From the IMG/VR virus record IMGVR_UViG_3300030090_002325, positions 1 to 64,000 of that record: a stretch of DNA of 64,000 nt; one strand, written 5' to 3'. Below are positions 5,528 through 14,147 of the stretch, piece after piece; position 1 is the first letter of the stretch, and each line of letters opens with the position of its first letter. The notes beneath the pieces were generated by a model that ran no database searches, had not been told where the DNA came from, and saw only the letters and a list, made by a program, of their open reading frames with translations. The DNA is from a virus. The position numbers were made by a program, and so were the translations under genes.

Positions 5528-5918
5528 CAACAAAGAGAGGTCAGAGGCATGGAGGTGGCTATATCGGCATATTAAGTATTTAGCTAAAAACAATACAAAG
5601 CCACGTGGCTACCAATACGATAGCAGTATTGCTAAGTGCAGAATTATAAACAAGGTTCTCGATCAAAATAGATGGGCGAGAAGTTTAGAAGGGTATATAG
5701 GTAATCTCAGAAACGAATTATACCCATTTCAACTATGGAGAATAACCCAATGGACGCAGGGGCTTGAGCATCACTGGGATTGGGACAACCTGCCATTTCC
5801 TAAGGAAGTTATTGTTAATGTCCGTAAAAAATGTGCAGGTTGGGAACCTGCATTTTTGACTGAGAAAATACTTAAGAAGTACCAACCTAAACGTAAAGCT
5901 TTTAAATTAAGGAGGTAA
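5502..5918 (+). CDS. Hypothetical basic protein (138 aa)
   Basis: The start is set at MRNKLKRLNNKERSEA because GAGGAGGAGG lies directly upstream; an earlier in-frame ATG is itself part of that site. Rich in Trp, Tyr and basic residues. No motif recognised. Confidence 0.75.
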   Translation: MRNKLKRLNNKERSEAWRWLYRHIKYLAKNNTKPRGYQYDSSIAKCRIINKVLDQNRWARSLEGYIGNLRNELYPFQLWRITQWTQGLEHHWDWDNLPFPKEVIVNVRKKCAGWEPAFLTEKILKKYQPKRKAFKLRR

Positions 5919-5922
5919 TGAA

Positions 5923-6171
5923 ATGAAATTTAAAATACTAATCACAATCGAGAAACCCCTAGCCAGAATGAAATTTAGATATATGGATAAACAAGATGGG
6001 GGGGTTATTGAGGAAGAAGAATGGTCTCATAAACGCTTTGAATCCAGAGCCGAAGCTACGAAGGCTTACCATGCTCTCATAGCGAAGTTAGAGGACGAAG
6101 TTAACTATGCTCAAGAAACATTAAATGCCCTAGTAGAGAATGGACAAATAGTGGAGGTGAAAGATGAGTAA
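5923..6171 (+). CDS. Hypothetical protein (82 aa)
   Basis: Begins MKFKILITIEKPLARMKF; beta-rich N-terminus, then a long helix. GGAGG precedes it by 6 bases. It overlaps the next start by 8 bases. Function unknown. Confidence 0.75.
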   Translation: MKFKILITIEKPLARMKFRYMDKQDGGVIEEEEWSHKRFESRAEATKAYHALIAKLEDEVNYAQETLNALVENGQIVEVKDE

Positions 6172-6328
6172 AGAAGTTACAGCAGAAAACGTGGAAACAT
6201 GGTTGGGTTCAGATTGGTCGTGGAGTGATTTGATGATGATGATAGCTGAGATAGCAAATGGAGAGTATGAACCACAGAACCTAAAGAAAGACATACTAGA
6301 ACTAGTGGAGGGGGAAGAAAATGGGTAG
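6164..6328 (+). CDS. Small acidic protein, unknown (54 aa)
   Basis: Reads MSKEVTAENVETWLGSDWSW at the N-terminus and carries Met-Met-Met in a helix, with an acidic C-terminus. A GGAGG site lies 7 bases upstream. It overlaps both neighbours by 8 bases, filling what would otherwise be a gap in a tightly packed block. Confidence 0.7.
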   Translation: MSKEVTAENVETWLGSDWSWSDLMMMIAEIANGEYEPQNLKKDILELVEGEENG

Positions 6329-6809
6329 ATACTACTCAGGCGATATCGAAGGGAAGTTCTGGTTTGCCTGTCAGAGCAGTGATGATGCGGATAGCTTTGG
6401 TGTAACAGGTACACCACCTGACGACAGGTTGGTTTATTATTTTAGGGAACAAGATATGCCTAAAATTGAACAAGGTTTGAAGGACTGTATAGACCAACTG
6501 AATGCCTATAGTCCGATGTTACTTGACCTTCTAGACGCATACCACTTTGGTTGGTTCAATACAGAGAAAGGAGTTTATGAGGATTCGGAGGAATGGCTTT
6601 CGCAGAGTGATGAATCCATACCCACTGCTAATATTCAGTTAGCAAGAAAGCATAAGAGTCAGGACGAAATGATACGAGCTAACAGTATTATATTGGGAGA
6701 GACAGATACAAATACTGTAGATGAAGTTTATGCCCGATTAATATTAGGCAGAAAGATTCATAAATGTGTTGAGAGAACAGAGCAATGTTGGTTTGAAGCC
6801 GAACTATAA
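6321..6809 (+). CDS. Hypothetical protein (162 aa)
   Basis: Begins MGRYYSGDIEGKFWFACQSS, acidic, with a Trp/Tyr-rich first half. GGAGGGGG lies 8 bases before the start. Proteins with this kind of N-terminus recur among phage hypothetical proteins, but no biochemical function is known to me. Confidence 0.8.
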   Translation: MGRYYSGDIEGKFWFACQSSDDADSFGVTGTPPDDRLVYYFREQDMPKIEQGLKDCIDQLNAYSPMLLDLLDAYHFGWFNTEKGVYEDSEEWLSQSDESIPTANIQLARKHKSQDEMIRANSIILGETDTNTVDEVYARLILGRKIHKCVERTEQCWFEAEL

Positions 6810-6830
6810 ACTAAATAGAGGAGAGAGAAT

Positions 6831-8120
6831 ATGTTTCAATCATTAAAAAGACACGTCCCTCAATTTAACTCATGGTTAGATGTGGAACGCAGATACAGAC
6901 AAACACAGCACTGTAGAACTGATGCGCCAATGGTCAGACGCTTATGTGATGATGGCTCTGATTCGTATGGGCGTAGAAATAAAAATCTACTGTTGGAACG
7001 TGTACATGGCGGTACGAAACCAAATGAGGATTGCTTTCAAGTTTTATACTATGGCACTGTTATTGCTAGGTTTTACAGAAAATACTATACGATAAACTTG
7101 GAAGGGTGGAACAGTAAGAGTACAAAAATAATACTAGAACAACTAACAGGAGCTACCATAAAAAACTTTCACCCACTGCGCTACATACCAGATACATACC
7201 CATGTCTTGAAGTAAGAATACATGATGATGCTGACTATCATCAGACACAAGAGAGATTACTCATACCTGATATAACTCTGACCAGAGGTAAACTAGGTAC
7301 TCTCGCTGAAGCAAATGCACCCTCTACCCATTGCAAAGACATTCCTGTTAAAGAACAAGAAGTCAGTAAATACACAGAGATTAAATTCCCTGTGGATAAT
7401 TATTGGGTTGATGAAGAAAATAAACTGGTGGCAACACGTGGTATATCTACAATAGACAAAGAGAACCGCAATTGGAAGGGGATAGTTTTTTTAGAGTCAG
7501 ATGAAGAAGCTCATACAATGCGTATACCTGTACGCCCAGTCTCATGTGCGGAGTTAGTTTGGTTTCCTAAAGGTGTTACACCTCGTCTCCCCACTCGTGG
7601 AAGTAATACTTTTAATAACCCTAAAGCAGGTTACCTATTCACTTCTAGGGAAACATATAAATTTGATTACGATGGTTCACCTATAACACGTAGAAATTTC
7701 TGTAAGTTCTACAAATATAAGATCGATAGAAAAGAATTAAATAAAACTAGAAAAAATATTCAAAGATTCCTTGATTATATTGGGGCTTATATGAAGTTAT
7801 GTTCTGAAGATGGGGGCGACACGGTAATTATTAATAAGGACGAACCAAAATATATGGGGGGTTTACAACAACATGAAATGTTTGCTCTTTTATATTGGTA
7901 TTGTCTAAAAGATAAACCTAAAACTGTACGAGAGTTCTTTAACAGCACAGAAGAGGGAACACTGTGGGCAGACATGCTAACCGCATTACAGCAGAGCAAT
8001 AAACGACACGCTCTGGGAATGAACAATAATAAACTTACCATTAGCTGTGCCTCAGTGATTGAAGATTTAGATAGAATTATTAAACATGCTAACCCACGTA
8101 CATTAGTACGAGTTAGCTAA
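6831..8120 (+). CDS. Hypothetical protein (429 aa)
   Basis: The largest unknown of the early block, preceded by GAGGAGAGA. It has a YGTVIARFYRKYYTINLEGW region (residues about 75-95), a central beta-rich part, and basic helices near the C-terminus. No nuclease, helicase or polymerase motif is seen. It directly precedes the MoxR-type ATPase across a 29-bp palindrome, so it may belong with that module (inference). Confidence 0.8.
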   Translation: MFQSLKRHVPQFNSWLDVERRYRQTQHCRTDAPMVRRLCDDGSDSYGRRNKNLLLERVHGGTKPNEDCFQVLYYGTVIARFYRKYYTINLEGWNSKSTKIILEQLTGATIKNFHPLRYIPDTYPCLEVRIHDDADYHQTQERLLIPDITLTRGKLGTLAEANAPSTHCKDIPVKEQEVSKYTEIKFPVDNYWVDEENKLVATRGISTIDKENRNWKGIVFLESDEEAHTMRIPVRPVSCAELVWFPKGVTPRLPTRGSNTFNNPKAGYLFTSRETYKFDYDGSPITRRNFCKFYKYKIDRKELNKTRKNIQRFLDYIGAYMKLCSEDGGDTVIINKDEPKYMGGLQQHEMFALLYWYCLKDKPKTVREFFNSTEEGTLWADMLTALQQSNKRHALGMNNNKLTISCASVIEDLDRIIKHANPRTLVRVS

Positions 8121-8123
8121 CCC

Positions 8124-8152
8124 GAACTTTTGGCTACAACAGCCAGAAGTTC
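8124..8152. repeat. 29-bp palindrome family, copy 7
   Basis: Left arm GAACTTTTGGCTA, right arm CAGCCAGAAGTTC, centre CAA. It lies directly between the stop codon of the 429-aa gene and the AAAAGGAG site of the ATPase gene. Confidence 0.88.
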
Positions 8153-8173
8153 ACAACTTAAAAGGAGAAGAAG

Positions 8174-9220
8174 ATGGAAACGACAGTTAGTTTAAAAGAA
8201 GCTGAAGAGTTAATTGCCCAAGTGGGTAAGGATTTAACTGTACACCTCAGAGGACAACCCGGAATTGGGAAGTCCACACTGCTCACCACACTAGCCAAGA
8301 GATTCCCTGACCATACGCCTGTCTATATTGACTGTGCTGACTTGGACTTGGGTGACTTGGCTATGCCGGCCATGAATCATGAAACAAAGACCACAGCGTT
8401 CTATCCGAACGAAAGGTTCGCAGTACACAAAGGCACACCTGTGCTTGTGATGCTTGATGAGATAACCAAAGCGTCTGAGCCTGTCAAGAATATGCTGTTG
8501 CCTGTGATGCTTGAACGCAGACTAGGGGCAGTGGAGTTTCACCCTGATAGCATAGTGTTTTCCACAGGTAACCTCACGACTGATGCTGTGGGAGACCACT
8601 TGAAAGCTCATGCTAAGAACAGGGTTAGTCAGGTAACAGTACGTAATCCTAGCGATGAAGAATGGCTAGAGTGGGGTAGTAAGAATGACCAAGCACCAGA
8701 AGTTCTGGCTTGGGTTCATCAGTTCCCTCATTGTCTGGCATGTTACACAGATAAATCCCAAGAGGAGAACATGTATATCTATAACCCTGCTAAACAACAG
8801 GACGCGTTCGTGTCACCACGTTCACTAGCTAAATCATCATTCATAGTGAAAGCAAGGCATGAACTTGGAGAGAATGCCACGATGGTAGCACTTGCAGGTA
8901 CTATCGGTGAAGCCGCGGCTCGTGATATGTCAGCGTTCTTTAGTTTGGCTGATGGTCTTCCGAGTAGACAAGCTGTGTATAGCTCACCAGATACTGCGAA
9001 GTTACCTGATGATCCTGCGGCTAGAGTTATATTAGTTATGCGAGAGATACAAGCATATGACAAGAAAACTTTTGACGCAGTCGTCACATATATGAAGAGA
9101 TTTCCTAAAGAGTTACAAGCTCTCTTCTTCCATTCAATTACAAAATCACCCCATCAATTTGAAGTAGCAAAACTAAAATCATTTATGCAATGGGTGAATG
9201 AGAACCACCAATTTTTATAG
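8174..9220 (+). CDS. MoxR-like AAA+ ATPase (348 aa)
   Basis: Walker A is G27-QPGIGKST (K33), Walker B is VLVMLDE (D95, E96), and a sensor-1-like FSTGN follows near residue 125. These place it among MoxR-type AAA+ ATPases, which remodel partner proteins by ATP hydrolysis. A VWA-domain metallopeptidase-like gene lies one small gene downstream; MoxR and VWA proteins commonly work as a pair, and N4-like phages carry a comparable pair. The ribosome-binding site is AAAAGGAG after a 29-bp palindrome. Its target in this phage is unknown. Confidence 0.88.
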   Translation: METTVSLKEAEELIAQVGKDLTVHLRGQPGIGKSTLLTTLAKRFPDHTPVYIDCADLDLGDLAMPAMNHETKTTAFYPNERFAVHKGTPVLVMLDEITKASEPVKNMLLPVMLERRLGAVEFHPDSIVFSTGNLTTDAVGDHLKAHAKNRVSQVTVRNPSDEEWLEWGSKNDQAPEVLAWVHQFPHCLACYTDKSQEENMYIYNPAKQQDAFVSPRSLAKSSFIVKARHELGENATMVALAGTIGEAAARDMSAFFSLADGLPSRQAVYSSPDTAKLPDDPAARVILVMREIQAYDKKTFDAVVTYMKRFPKELQALFFHSITKSPHQFEVAKLKSFMQWVNENHQFL

Positions 9221-9230
9221 GAGGATAGTG

Positions 9231-9446
9231 ATGAGTAAAGAGTGGCAAGATGTAGATAAAGTTAACAAAGCTATAGAAACATTAGATACTTTTGTTTCCG
9301 ATTCTTTAGACGCTTTAGATTGGTCAGATAAAGACTTAAATAAAGCAGAGTACGGATGGAGTTTAATCAAAAAGAGACTAAAGGAGTTTGAAAAACTTGA
9401 GGACTGTCTTAAAGAGATAGAAATAAGGAGGCTAACTGATGGCTAA
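9231..9446 (+). CDS. Small acidic protein between ATPase and VWA genes (71 aa)
   Basis: The start is the ATG after AGGAGGATAGTG; an in-frame extension into the ATPase gene is rejected. Wholly helical and acidic (MSKEWQDVDKVNKAIETL at the N-terminus). It overlaps the VWA gene by 8 bases, so it probably acts with the ATPase/VWA pair, perhaps as an adaptor (inference). Confidence 0.75.
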   Translation: MSKEWQDVDKVNKAIETLDTFVSDSLDALDWSDKDLNKAEYGWSLIKKRLKEFEKLEDCLKEIEIRRLTDG

Positions 9447-10674
9447 GTTAACTAGACCAGAAGATAGGGTTACTAAGGCACACATTCGTATCATGACCAG
9501 TCCTGAGTTCTGTATGTTCTCAGGTGTGTTGTCAATAGGGGATATAACTTTTACCAGAGATATACCCACCGCATGTACAAATGGGCGTGATGTTATCTAT
9601 AACCCTGACTTCATAGACACAATGAATGATAAGGAACTTACGTTCTTAATACTTCATGAAGCTATACACAAAGCATTTCAACACATGCACTTGTGGCAGA
9701 AACTGTATAAGGAAGACGCTAGGTTAGCCAACATAGCCGCTGACTATGTAGTTAACAGTAGCATTAAAGATGCCGATCCTTATGAGAAAAGGTGTGCAAT
9801 GCCTAACAATGCTCTGTATGACAAGAGGTATGATGGCATGACAACTAGGCAAATCTTTGACCTACTGAAGAAGAATCCACCACCCCAACAACCTCAGCCT
9901 TCTCCTATGGGAAGTCAGGGGAAAGAGGATAAATCATCCCAGTCTGGTACACAAAAAAGTTCACAAGGACAACAGGAAACTTTGGACTCACATGACTGGG
10001 AAGGTGCTAAACAAATGTCTAAGGAGGAAAAGACAAGGGTACAGAAACAGATAGACCAAGCACTGAGACAAGGAGAAGTAATCAGGGGGAAGATGAAGGG
10101 AGATATTAACAGAGGAGTGAAGGAGTTGCTTGAGCCACAAGTTAACTGGCGTGAACAACTACGAGAGTTCATAACTGCTATATCTAAAAGCAAAGATGAA
10201 ACTTCTTTTAGGCGACCACACAGGAGGTTCGTAAGTCAGGATATCTATATGCCTTCAATGATAGGCAACTGCATAAATAAAATAGTTATCGCAGGGGATT
10301 TGTCTGGCTCTATTAGTTCAGAGACAGAGCGTAAGTTTCTGACTGAGGCAATACAAGTCTGTAAAGATGTTAACCCTAACACCCTCGATCTTATTTGGTG
10401 GGACTATGATGTGCAAGGACATGAGGTGTACATAGAGGGAGAGTACGACACTATCCTAGAACGTACCAAACCTACTGGTGGTGGAGGAACTCGTGTTGGG
10501 TGTGTAAATGAGTTCATTAAGGATAAAAGACTCGATCCCGATGTTGTAATTATTCTTACTGATGGGTACGTGGAAGATGATTGGGGTGGTACGTGGGATT
10601 ACCCAACACTATGGGCAATCACTGAAAAACGTATGACTTCACCACATGGTAAATCAATTTATATAGACGAGTAA
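9439..10674 (+). CDS. VWA-domain protein with metallopeptidase-like N-terminus (411 aa)
   Basis: The N-terminal half has HEAIH (residues 73-77) in a helix, the zincin HExxH signature. A Pro/Gln/Ser-rich linker spans about 150-185. The C-terminal half is a von Willebrand factor A domain with the MIDAS motif D287-L-S-G-S and a downstream TDG. This is the architecture of DUF2201-type putative metallopeptidases that pair with MoxR ATPases. Whether it cleaves protein or only binds metal cannot be read from sequence. It follows the ATPase in the same transcription block. Confidence 0.85.
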   Translation: MAKLTRPEDRVTKAHIRIMTSPEFCMFSGVLSIGDITFTRDIPTACTNGRDVIYNPDFIDTMNDKELTFLILHEAIHKAFQHMHLWQKLYKEDARLANIAADYVVNSSIKDADPYEKRCAMPNNALYDKRYDGMTTRQIFDLLKKNPPPQQPQPSPMGSQGKEDKSSQSGTQKSSQGQQETLDSHDWEGAKQMSKEEKTRVQKQIDQALRQGEVIRGKMKGDINRGVKELLEPQVNWREQLREFITAISKSKDETSFRRPHRRFVSQDIYMPSMIGNCINKIVIAGDLSGSISSETERKFLTEAIQVCKDVNPNTLDLIWWDYDVQGHEVYIEGEYDTILERTKPTGGGGTRVGCVNEFIKDKRLDPDVVIILTDGYVEDDWGGTWDYPTLWAITEKRMTSPHGKSIYIDE

Positions 10675-10679
10675 CAAAC

Positions 10680-10708
10680 GAACAAATGGCTATTGTAGCC
10701 AAAAGTTC
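10680..10708. repeat. 29-bp palindrome family, copy 8
   Basis: Left arm GAACAAATGGCTA, right arm TAGCCAAAAGTTC, centre TTG. It lies directly between the VWA gene and the AAGGAGG site of the next gene. Confidence 0.9.
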
Positions 10709-10720
10709 AAGGAGGTGAAT

Positions 10721-10933
10721 ATGTATTTCGTAACAATTTTATGGGGTGAAAACCCTAGTAAACATGAGGAACCAGAGCTTTATTACTTTAATACTGAGCG
10801 AGAACGAGAAGCGTTTATGTCTGGAGTTAATACTGCGATGGGGTGGCAAGACTATGACGTGCAGTTTCATAGCACCGCAAAGAAGTTTAAACATGAAGAG
10901 TTTGATAACTATAAAGGAGAAGATGATGAGTGA
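10721..10933 (+). CDS. Hypothetical protein (70 aa)
   Basis: The start is the ATG 6 bases after AAGGAGG; a GTG two codons earlier overlaps that site. Begins MYFVTILWGENPSKHEEP, aromatic-rich with an acidic tail. It overlaps the next gene by 8 bases. Unknown. Confidence 0.75.
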   Translation: MYFVTILWGENPSKHEEPELYYFNTEREREAFMSGVNTAMGWQDYDVQFHSTAKKFKHEEFDNYKGEDDE

Positions 10934-11306
10934 GATAGAAGAAGCTAGTAATCATTTACTGAGAGTTGTAGAAATACTTAAAGGTTTTGATAAACGATTA
11001 AAAAATCTGGAGGATAACAAGGTGAATATAGAAGGATTAAATATAGATGAAATAGTTGAAGAAGTTAAACAGGATATTAAAGACAATCTTAACTACGGTG
11101 AGATAGCAGACCATATAAACCCATCTGATGTCGCTGAGCATATAAACCAAGCTGACATAGTAGAAGAGGTAGCAAATTACTATGGCGCAGAAGGTATAGC
11201 TGAACACGTGTATACAGACCAAGTAGCTGAGCATGTGGAGGTTGATTACGAAAAAGTAGTACAAGGTTTAATTAAATCTTTTATGGCAGATAAGGAGTGC
11301 AAGTGA
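10926..11306 (+). CDS. Acidic helical protein with internal repeats (126 aa)
   Basis: The start is set at MSEIEEASNHLLRV, 6 bases after AGGAG; a longer reading frame upstream is the shadow of the previous gene. After a helical start there is a run of similar units, IADHINPSD, VAEHINQAD, IVEEV, IAEHVYTDQ, VAEHVEVD (about residues 58-110), i.e. a degenerate [IV]AEH[IV]-x4-D repeat. Such repeats usually form stacked helices. Function unknown. Confidence 0.75.
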   Translation: MSEIEEASNHLLRVVEILKGFDKRLKNLEDNKVNIEGLNIDEIVEEVKQDIKDNLNYGEIADHINPSDVAEHINQADIVEEVANYYGAEGIAEHVYTDQVAEHVEVDYEKVVQGLIKSFMADKECK

Positions 11307-11560
11307 TGGACTATGTAGACGCAAATGTATTTTGGAAAACTATAGCACTAATCAAATCAGTAGGAGATATAACTGAGGAGAGGGGTACTTTAGATTCGGG
11401 TAAAAAGAGTGGGATACAACAGGTATTTTATAAAGATGCTGATGGAATAATAGTAGGAGAGGTTCTTCGTGAACCCCCCAACCCTACTAACCATTACATT
11501 AACTACACATACATAACAAGTAAGCCAGAACTTTGGGAAAAAGTTAAGGAGGTGTCGTGA
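11306..11560 (+). CDS. Hypothetical protein (84 aa)
   Basis: Starts MDYVDANVFWKTIALIKS at an ATG that overlaps the previous stop (TGATG), after AAGGAG. The protein is mixed alpha/beta with no recognised motif. It shares its stop with the GTG start of the next gene. Confidence 0.72.
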   Translation: MDYVDANVFWKTIALIKSVGDITEERGTLDSGKKSGIQQVFYKDADGIIVGEVLREPPNPTNHYINYTYITSKPELWEKVKEVS

Positions 11561-11940
11561 AAGAAACAGATGAGTTTGACTTTGATGAAGACCATCACAT
11601 TAAAGACAAATACCCTGAGTACATAGAGGAGGATAGTGATAGACATTCTGAAGAACAGTATGAAATGGTATTTGAAGATAAATTAGATGAGGCTACAGAC
11701 TTACTCTATAACCACCCAGAATCTTTTGCAGAGATAATGGAGGAACTCAGAGTAGAGGATAGAGAGTATGAGTTTGATTTCGCTAAGGTTCTCATGGACA
11801 GCTTGAAAGATTTACCTAGTTCATCAGAGGAAACAAATGTTATCAGGTCACACTCATTGATAACAAAGATCGCAACGGCATATGACAATCTTGTAGACGC
11901 ATATGCTGAAACATTAACGAGAAAAGAGTTAGGAGGATAA
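11557..11940 (+). CDS. Hypothetical acidic protein, GTG start (127 aa)
   Basis: The start is a GTG that overlaps the previous stop (GTGA) and follows AAGGAG by 5 bases. Very acidic (DEFDFDEDHH near the N-terminus), helical. No recognised domain. Confidence 0.72.
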   Translation: MKETDEFDFDEDHHIKDKYPEYIEEDSDRHSEEQYEMVFEDKLDEATDLLYNHPESFAEIMEELRVEDREYEFDFAKVLMDSLKDLPSSSEETNVIRSHSLITKIATAYDNLVDAYAETLTRKELGG

Positions 11941-11941
11941 T

Positions 11942-12550
11942 ATGAGTTTAAATATACCACAGTCCTATCTAAACCATACTAGTTCAGTAGCACTGATTAT
12001 GGACTGGAACACGTTTAGTAATGGGCAGAAGAAAAACATTCTTAAACCTATAACCACAGGTGTAGGTAGGAATAGCTATTGCGCGACAGCGATGGTGTCA
12101 AGAGGGTTAAGTCGTAGGTTTAAAATACCAGTGTGTGGGGTTGAGAATTCCCAACTAACTATACCTAAGAATCTACCTGATGGTCACCCTGCGTTCAAAC
12201 TTCTATCTGACCACTATAAACTATGTAAAATTATTTCCCCAGAAATTAGTGAAAGTGCTGACGAATACTTAAAGTGTATAGACAATTATAAATTAAATAG
12301 CGCTAAACTTACACATGGTGGTAACGATTATAGTGGTTCATGGAGGCTGTTCTTTTATCATCAAGCTTTTGACAAGAAGCACTACGTTCAATTTAAAAAA
12401 GATTTAGTGTTTCCTACTCAAGTAGGTGATGAAGCTAAGAGCGCTATAGATAAGTTAAAAAATGATCAGGTCAATACATTACGATTAGATTTTATAAGTG
12501 AGCTACGTAATGGGTATTACCACAAACTAATAGTAACGGAGGTAACATAA
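11942..12550 (+). CDS. Hypothetical protein (202 aa)
   Basis: Begins MSLNIPQSYLNHTSSVALIM after GGAGG. Mixed composition, no visible catalytic motif. It is followed without a gap by the possible DUF3150-like gene (shared base at stop/start), so it probably belongs to the ATPase/VWA module (inference). Confidence 0.75.
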   Translation: MSLNIPQSYLNHTSSVALIMDWNTFSNGQKKNILKPITTGVGRNSYCATAMVSRGLSRRFKIPVCGVENSQLTIPKNLPDGHPAFKLLSDHYKLCKIISPEISESADEYLKCIDNYKLNSAKLTHGGNDYSGSWRLFFYHQAFDKKHYVQFKKDLVFPTQVGDEAKSAIDKLKNDQVNTLRLDFISELRNGYYHKLIVTEVT

Positions 12551-13416
12551 TGGAACCAGTAAGCATAGCAACAAGCGCAGTTCAAATAGATTTAAACATA
12601 TCTACATGGACAGCACGTAAATTAGATAGGAAAGTTTCAGAAGAGATTGATGGGACTAAGAAAGCTAATACCAGAGCAGGTAACTACAACAAACATTTAC
12701 TTGCAGGAACTAAACAACTAAAAGACATTCAGTCATTGACTGGGGAGATAAGGAACTGGCATTTAAAGCAGACACTTCCTTGGTCTGACAATGGGACTAG
12801 GTTGTTACCAATGAGTAACTTCTTTAAATATAAAGAACAACTCAATGAATACCAACACCAGTTTGATACTATGGTAGATCAACTTGTATCAGATTATCCT
12901 CAGTTGATAAGTCTATCAGCTTATAACTTAGGGGAATTATTTGATGCAAATGATTACCCCCCTGCAGAGCATATAAGGAGTAAGTTTAACTTGAGTTATA
13001 CTATTATTCCTGTACCAGAGGCAGGGGATTTTAGAGTAGATATTGGCAACGATATACGTGAGGAACTCAAAGAACAGTACGAAGAAGCTTACCAACAAAA
13101 GGTGGAGACAGCTATGAGTAGTGCTTGGTCTAGACTGCACACCACACTAGAAAATATGGTGAAAAAATTAGCTGATCCCAGATGGGATGAAGAGGATGTA
13201 AAGAACCCACAGGTTTATGATTCGTTCGTAGGTCATGGTATGGAGTTAACTTCTCTTCTGACAAGTCTGAATATTACAAACGATAGCGACTTGGAACAAG
13301 CCAGAGTAGCGCTTGAACAAGCGTTAGCAGGAGTTCAACCTGACATGATAAAGAACCAACCTTATGTCAGAGAGAAACTACTTAAAGATGTTCAATCAAT
13401 TAAGGACTTACTATGA
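12550..13416 (+). CDS. Possible DUF3150-like protein of the MoxR/VWA module (288 aa)
   Basis: The N-terminal region DLNISTWTARKLDRKVSEEI (about residues 14-33) and the all-helical layout recall the DUF3150 proteins often encoded near CobS/MoxR-type ATPases and CobT/VWA proteins on phages and plasmids. That likeness is from memory and would need a profile search. A helical C-terminal part follows (about 165-288). It overlaps the next gene by 4 bases (ATGA). The biochemical role of the family is unknown. Confidence 0.6.
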   Translation: MEPVSIATSAVQIDLNISTWTARKLDRKVSEEIDGTKKANTRAGNYNKHLLAGTKQLKDIQSLTGEIRNWHLKQTLPWSDNGTRLLPMSNFFKYKEQLNEYQHQFDTMVDQLVSDYPQLISLSAYNLGELFDANDYPPAEHIRSKFNLSYTIIPVPEAGDFRVDIGNDIREELKEQYEEAYQQKVETAMSSAWSRLHTTLENMVKKLADPRWDEEDVKNPQVYDSFVGHGMELTSLLTSLNITNDSDLEQARVALEQALAGVQPDMIKNQPYVREKLLKDVQSIKDLL

Positions 13417-13790
13417 AGGTAATAAAACTAACTGATGAAGATGATGCTGACTATCTTAGGGAAAGAGAAAGGGTAGCCATAGGAACGTTAAAACTAGCAG
13501 GAGACGGTTCTTATGTTAAAGGTGTAGGTATGCGTGATGGGGACTTCTATTTACTAGAGGAGACATCCGAAGACTCTGAGTATATGGCTTTTGTAAGCGA
13601 TGTTGATCCTACAAAGCGCCAATGGTTAGTTGATACTATACTGGCGAATGGTACAAAAAACACATTAGACATAGACTTACCTCCTATTCCAGAAAGTAGC
13701 ACTCTTGTTTTCTTCAAAAAAATACGTAATAAAAAGTACTTGTTCAGAACATTATGGGACTTTAAAATACAAGAAAAGACAGCTATTTGA
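13413..13790 (+). CDS. Hypothetical protein (125 aa)
   Basis: Starts MKVIKLTDEDDADYLRERER on the ATGA overlap with the previous gene. Beta-rich, no motif recognised. A 29-bp palindrome follows the stop codon. Confidence 0.75.
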   Translation: MKVIKLTDEDDADYLRERERVAIGTLKLAGDGSYVKGVGMRDGDFYLLEETSEDSEYMAFVSDVDPTKRQWLVDTILANGTKNTLDIDLPPIPESSTLVFFKKIRNKKYLFRTLWDFKIQEKTAI

Positions 13791-13792
13791 TT

Positions 13793-13821
13793 GAACAAAT
13801 GGTTATCATAGCCAAAAGTTC
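13793..13821. repeat. 29-bp palindrome family, copy 9
   Basis: Left arm GAACAAATGGTTA, right arm TAGCCAAAAGTTC, centre TCA. It is the last copy seen, between the early hypothetical genes and the replication/nuclease genes. Confidence 0.9.
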
Positions 13822-13843
13822 AAGGCTCATATAATGACTAACA

Positions 13844-14137
13844 ATGACTAAGAAAGTTACAGAGAAGTGGGTTAAGCGCCAAGTAGTTCAACGTTTAAAA
13901 GAACTTGGCGCTTACTACTTCTATCCTGTAGCGAGTGGGTACATGTCCTCTGGTGTGCCTGATATTGTAGCCTGCTACAAAAGTAAATTCATAGCTATCG
14001 AATGCAAAGCCAACGGAAACAAACCAACCCCCCTCCAACTTAAAAACCTCAACGAGATAAACTTATGTCTAGGTATTGCTTTGGTTATTGACGAGAATAA
14101 CCTAGATGATGTTACTGCCACCCTCCTAAAACTCTAA
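13844..14137 (+). CDS. VRR-NUC family nuclease (97 aa)
   Basis: A small stand-alone VRR-NUC protein with the core pattern GVPDIVACYKSKFIAIECKA (residues about 37-56), i.e. the D and E-x-K residues of the PD-(D/E)XK fold. Such phage proteins act on branched DNA such as Holliday junctions or flaps. The ribosome-binding site is weak: a 10-base AATGACTAAC/G duplication surrounds the start, and the nearer ATG is stopped after five codons. Length is typical of the single-domain form. Confidence 0.85.
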   Translation: MTKKVTEKWVKRQVVQRLKELGAYYFYPVASGYMSSGVPDIVACYKSKFIAIECKANGNKPTPLQLKNLNEINLCLGIALVIDENNLDDVTATLLKL

Positions 14138-14147
14138 CCCTTTTCCT

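Noticed and set aside
6880-7095. 71-codon overlapping frame inside the 429-aa gene
   Set aside because: No ribosome-binding site and wholly contained in a better supported gene.
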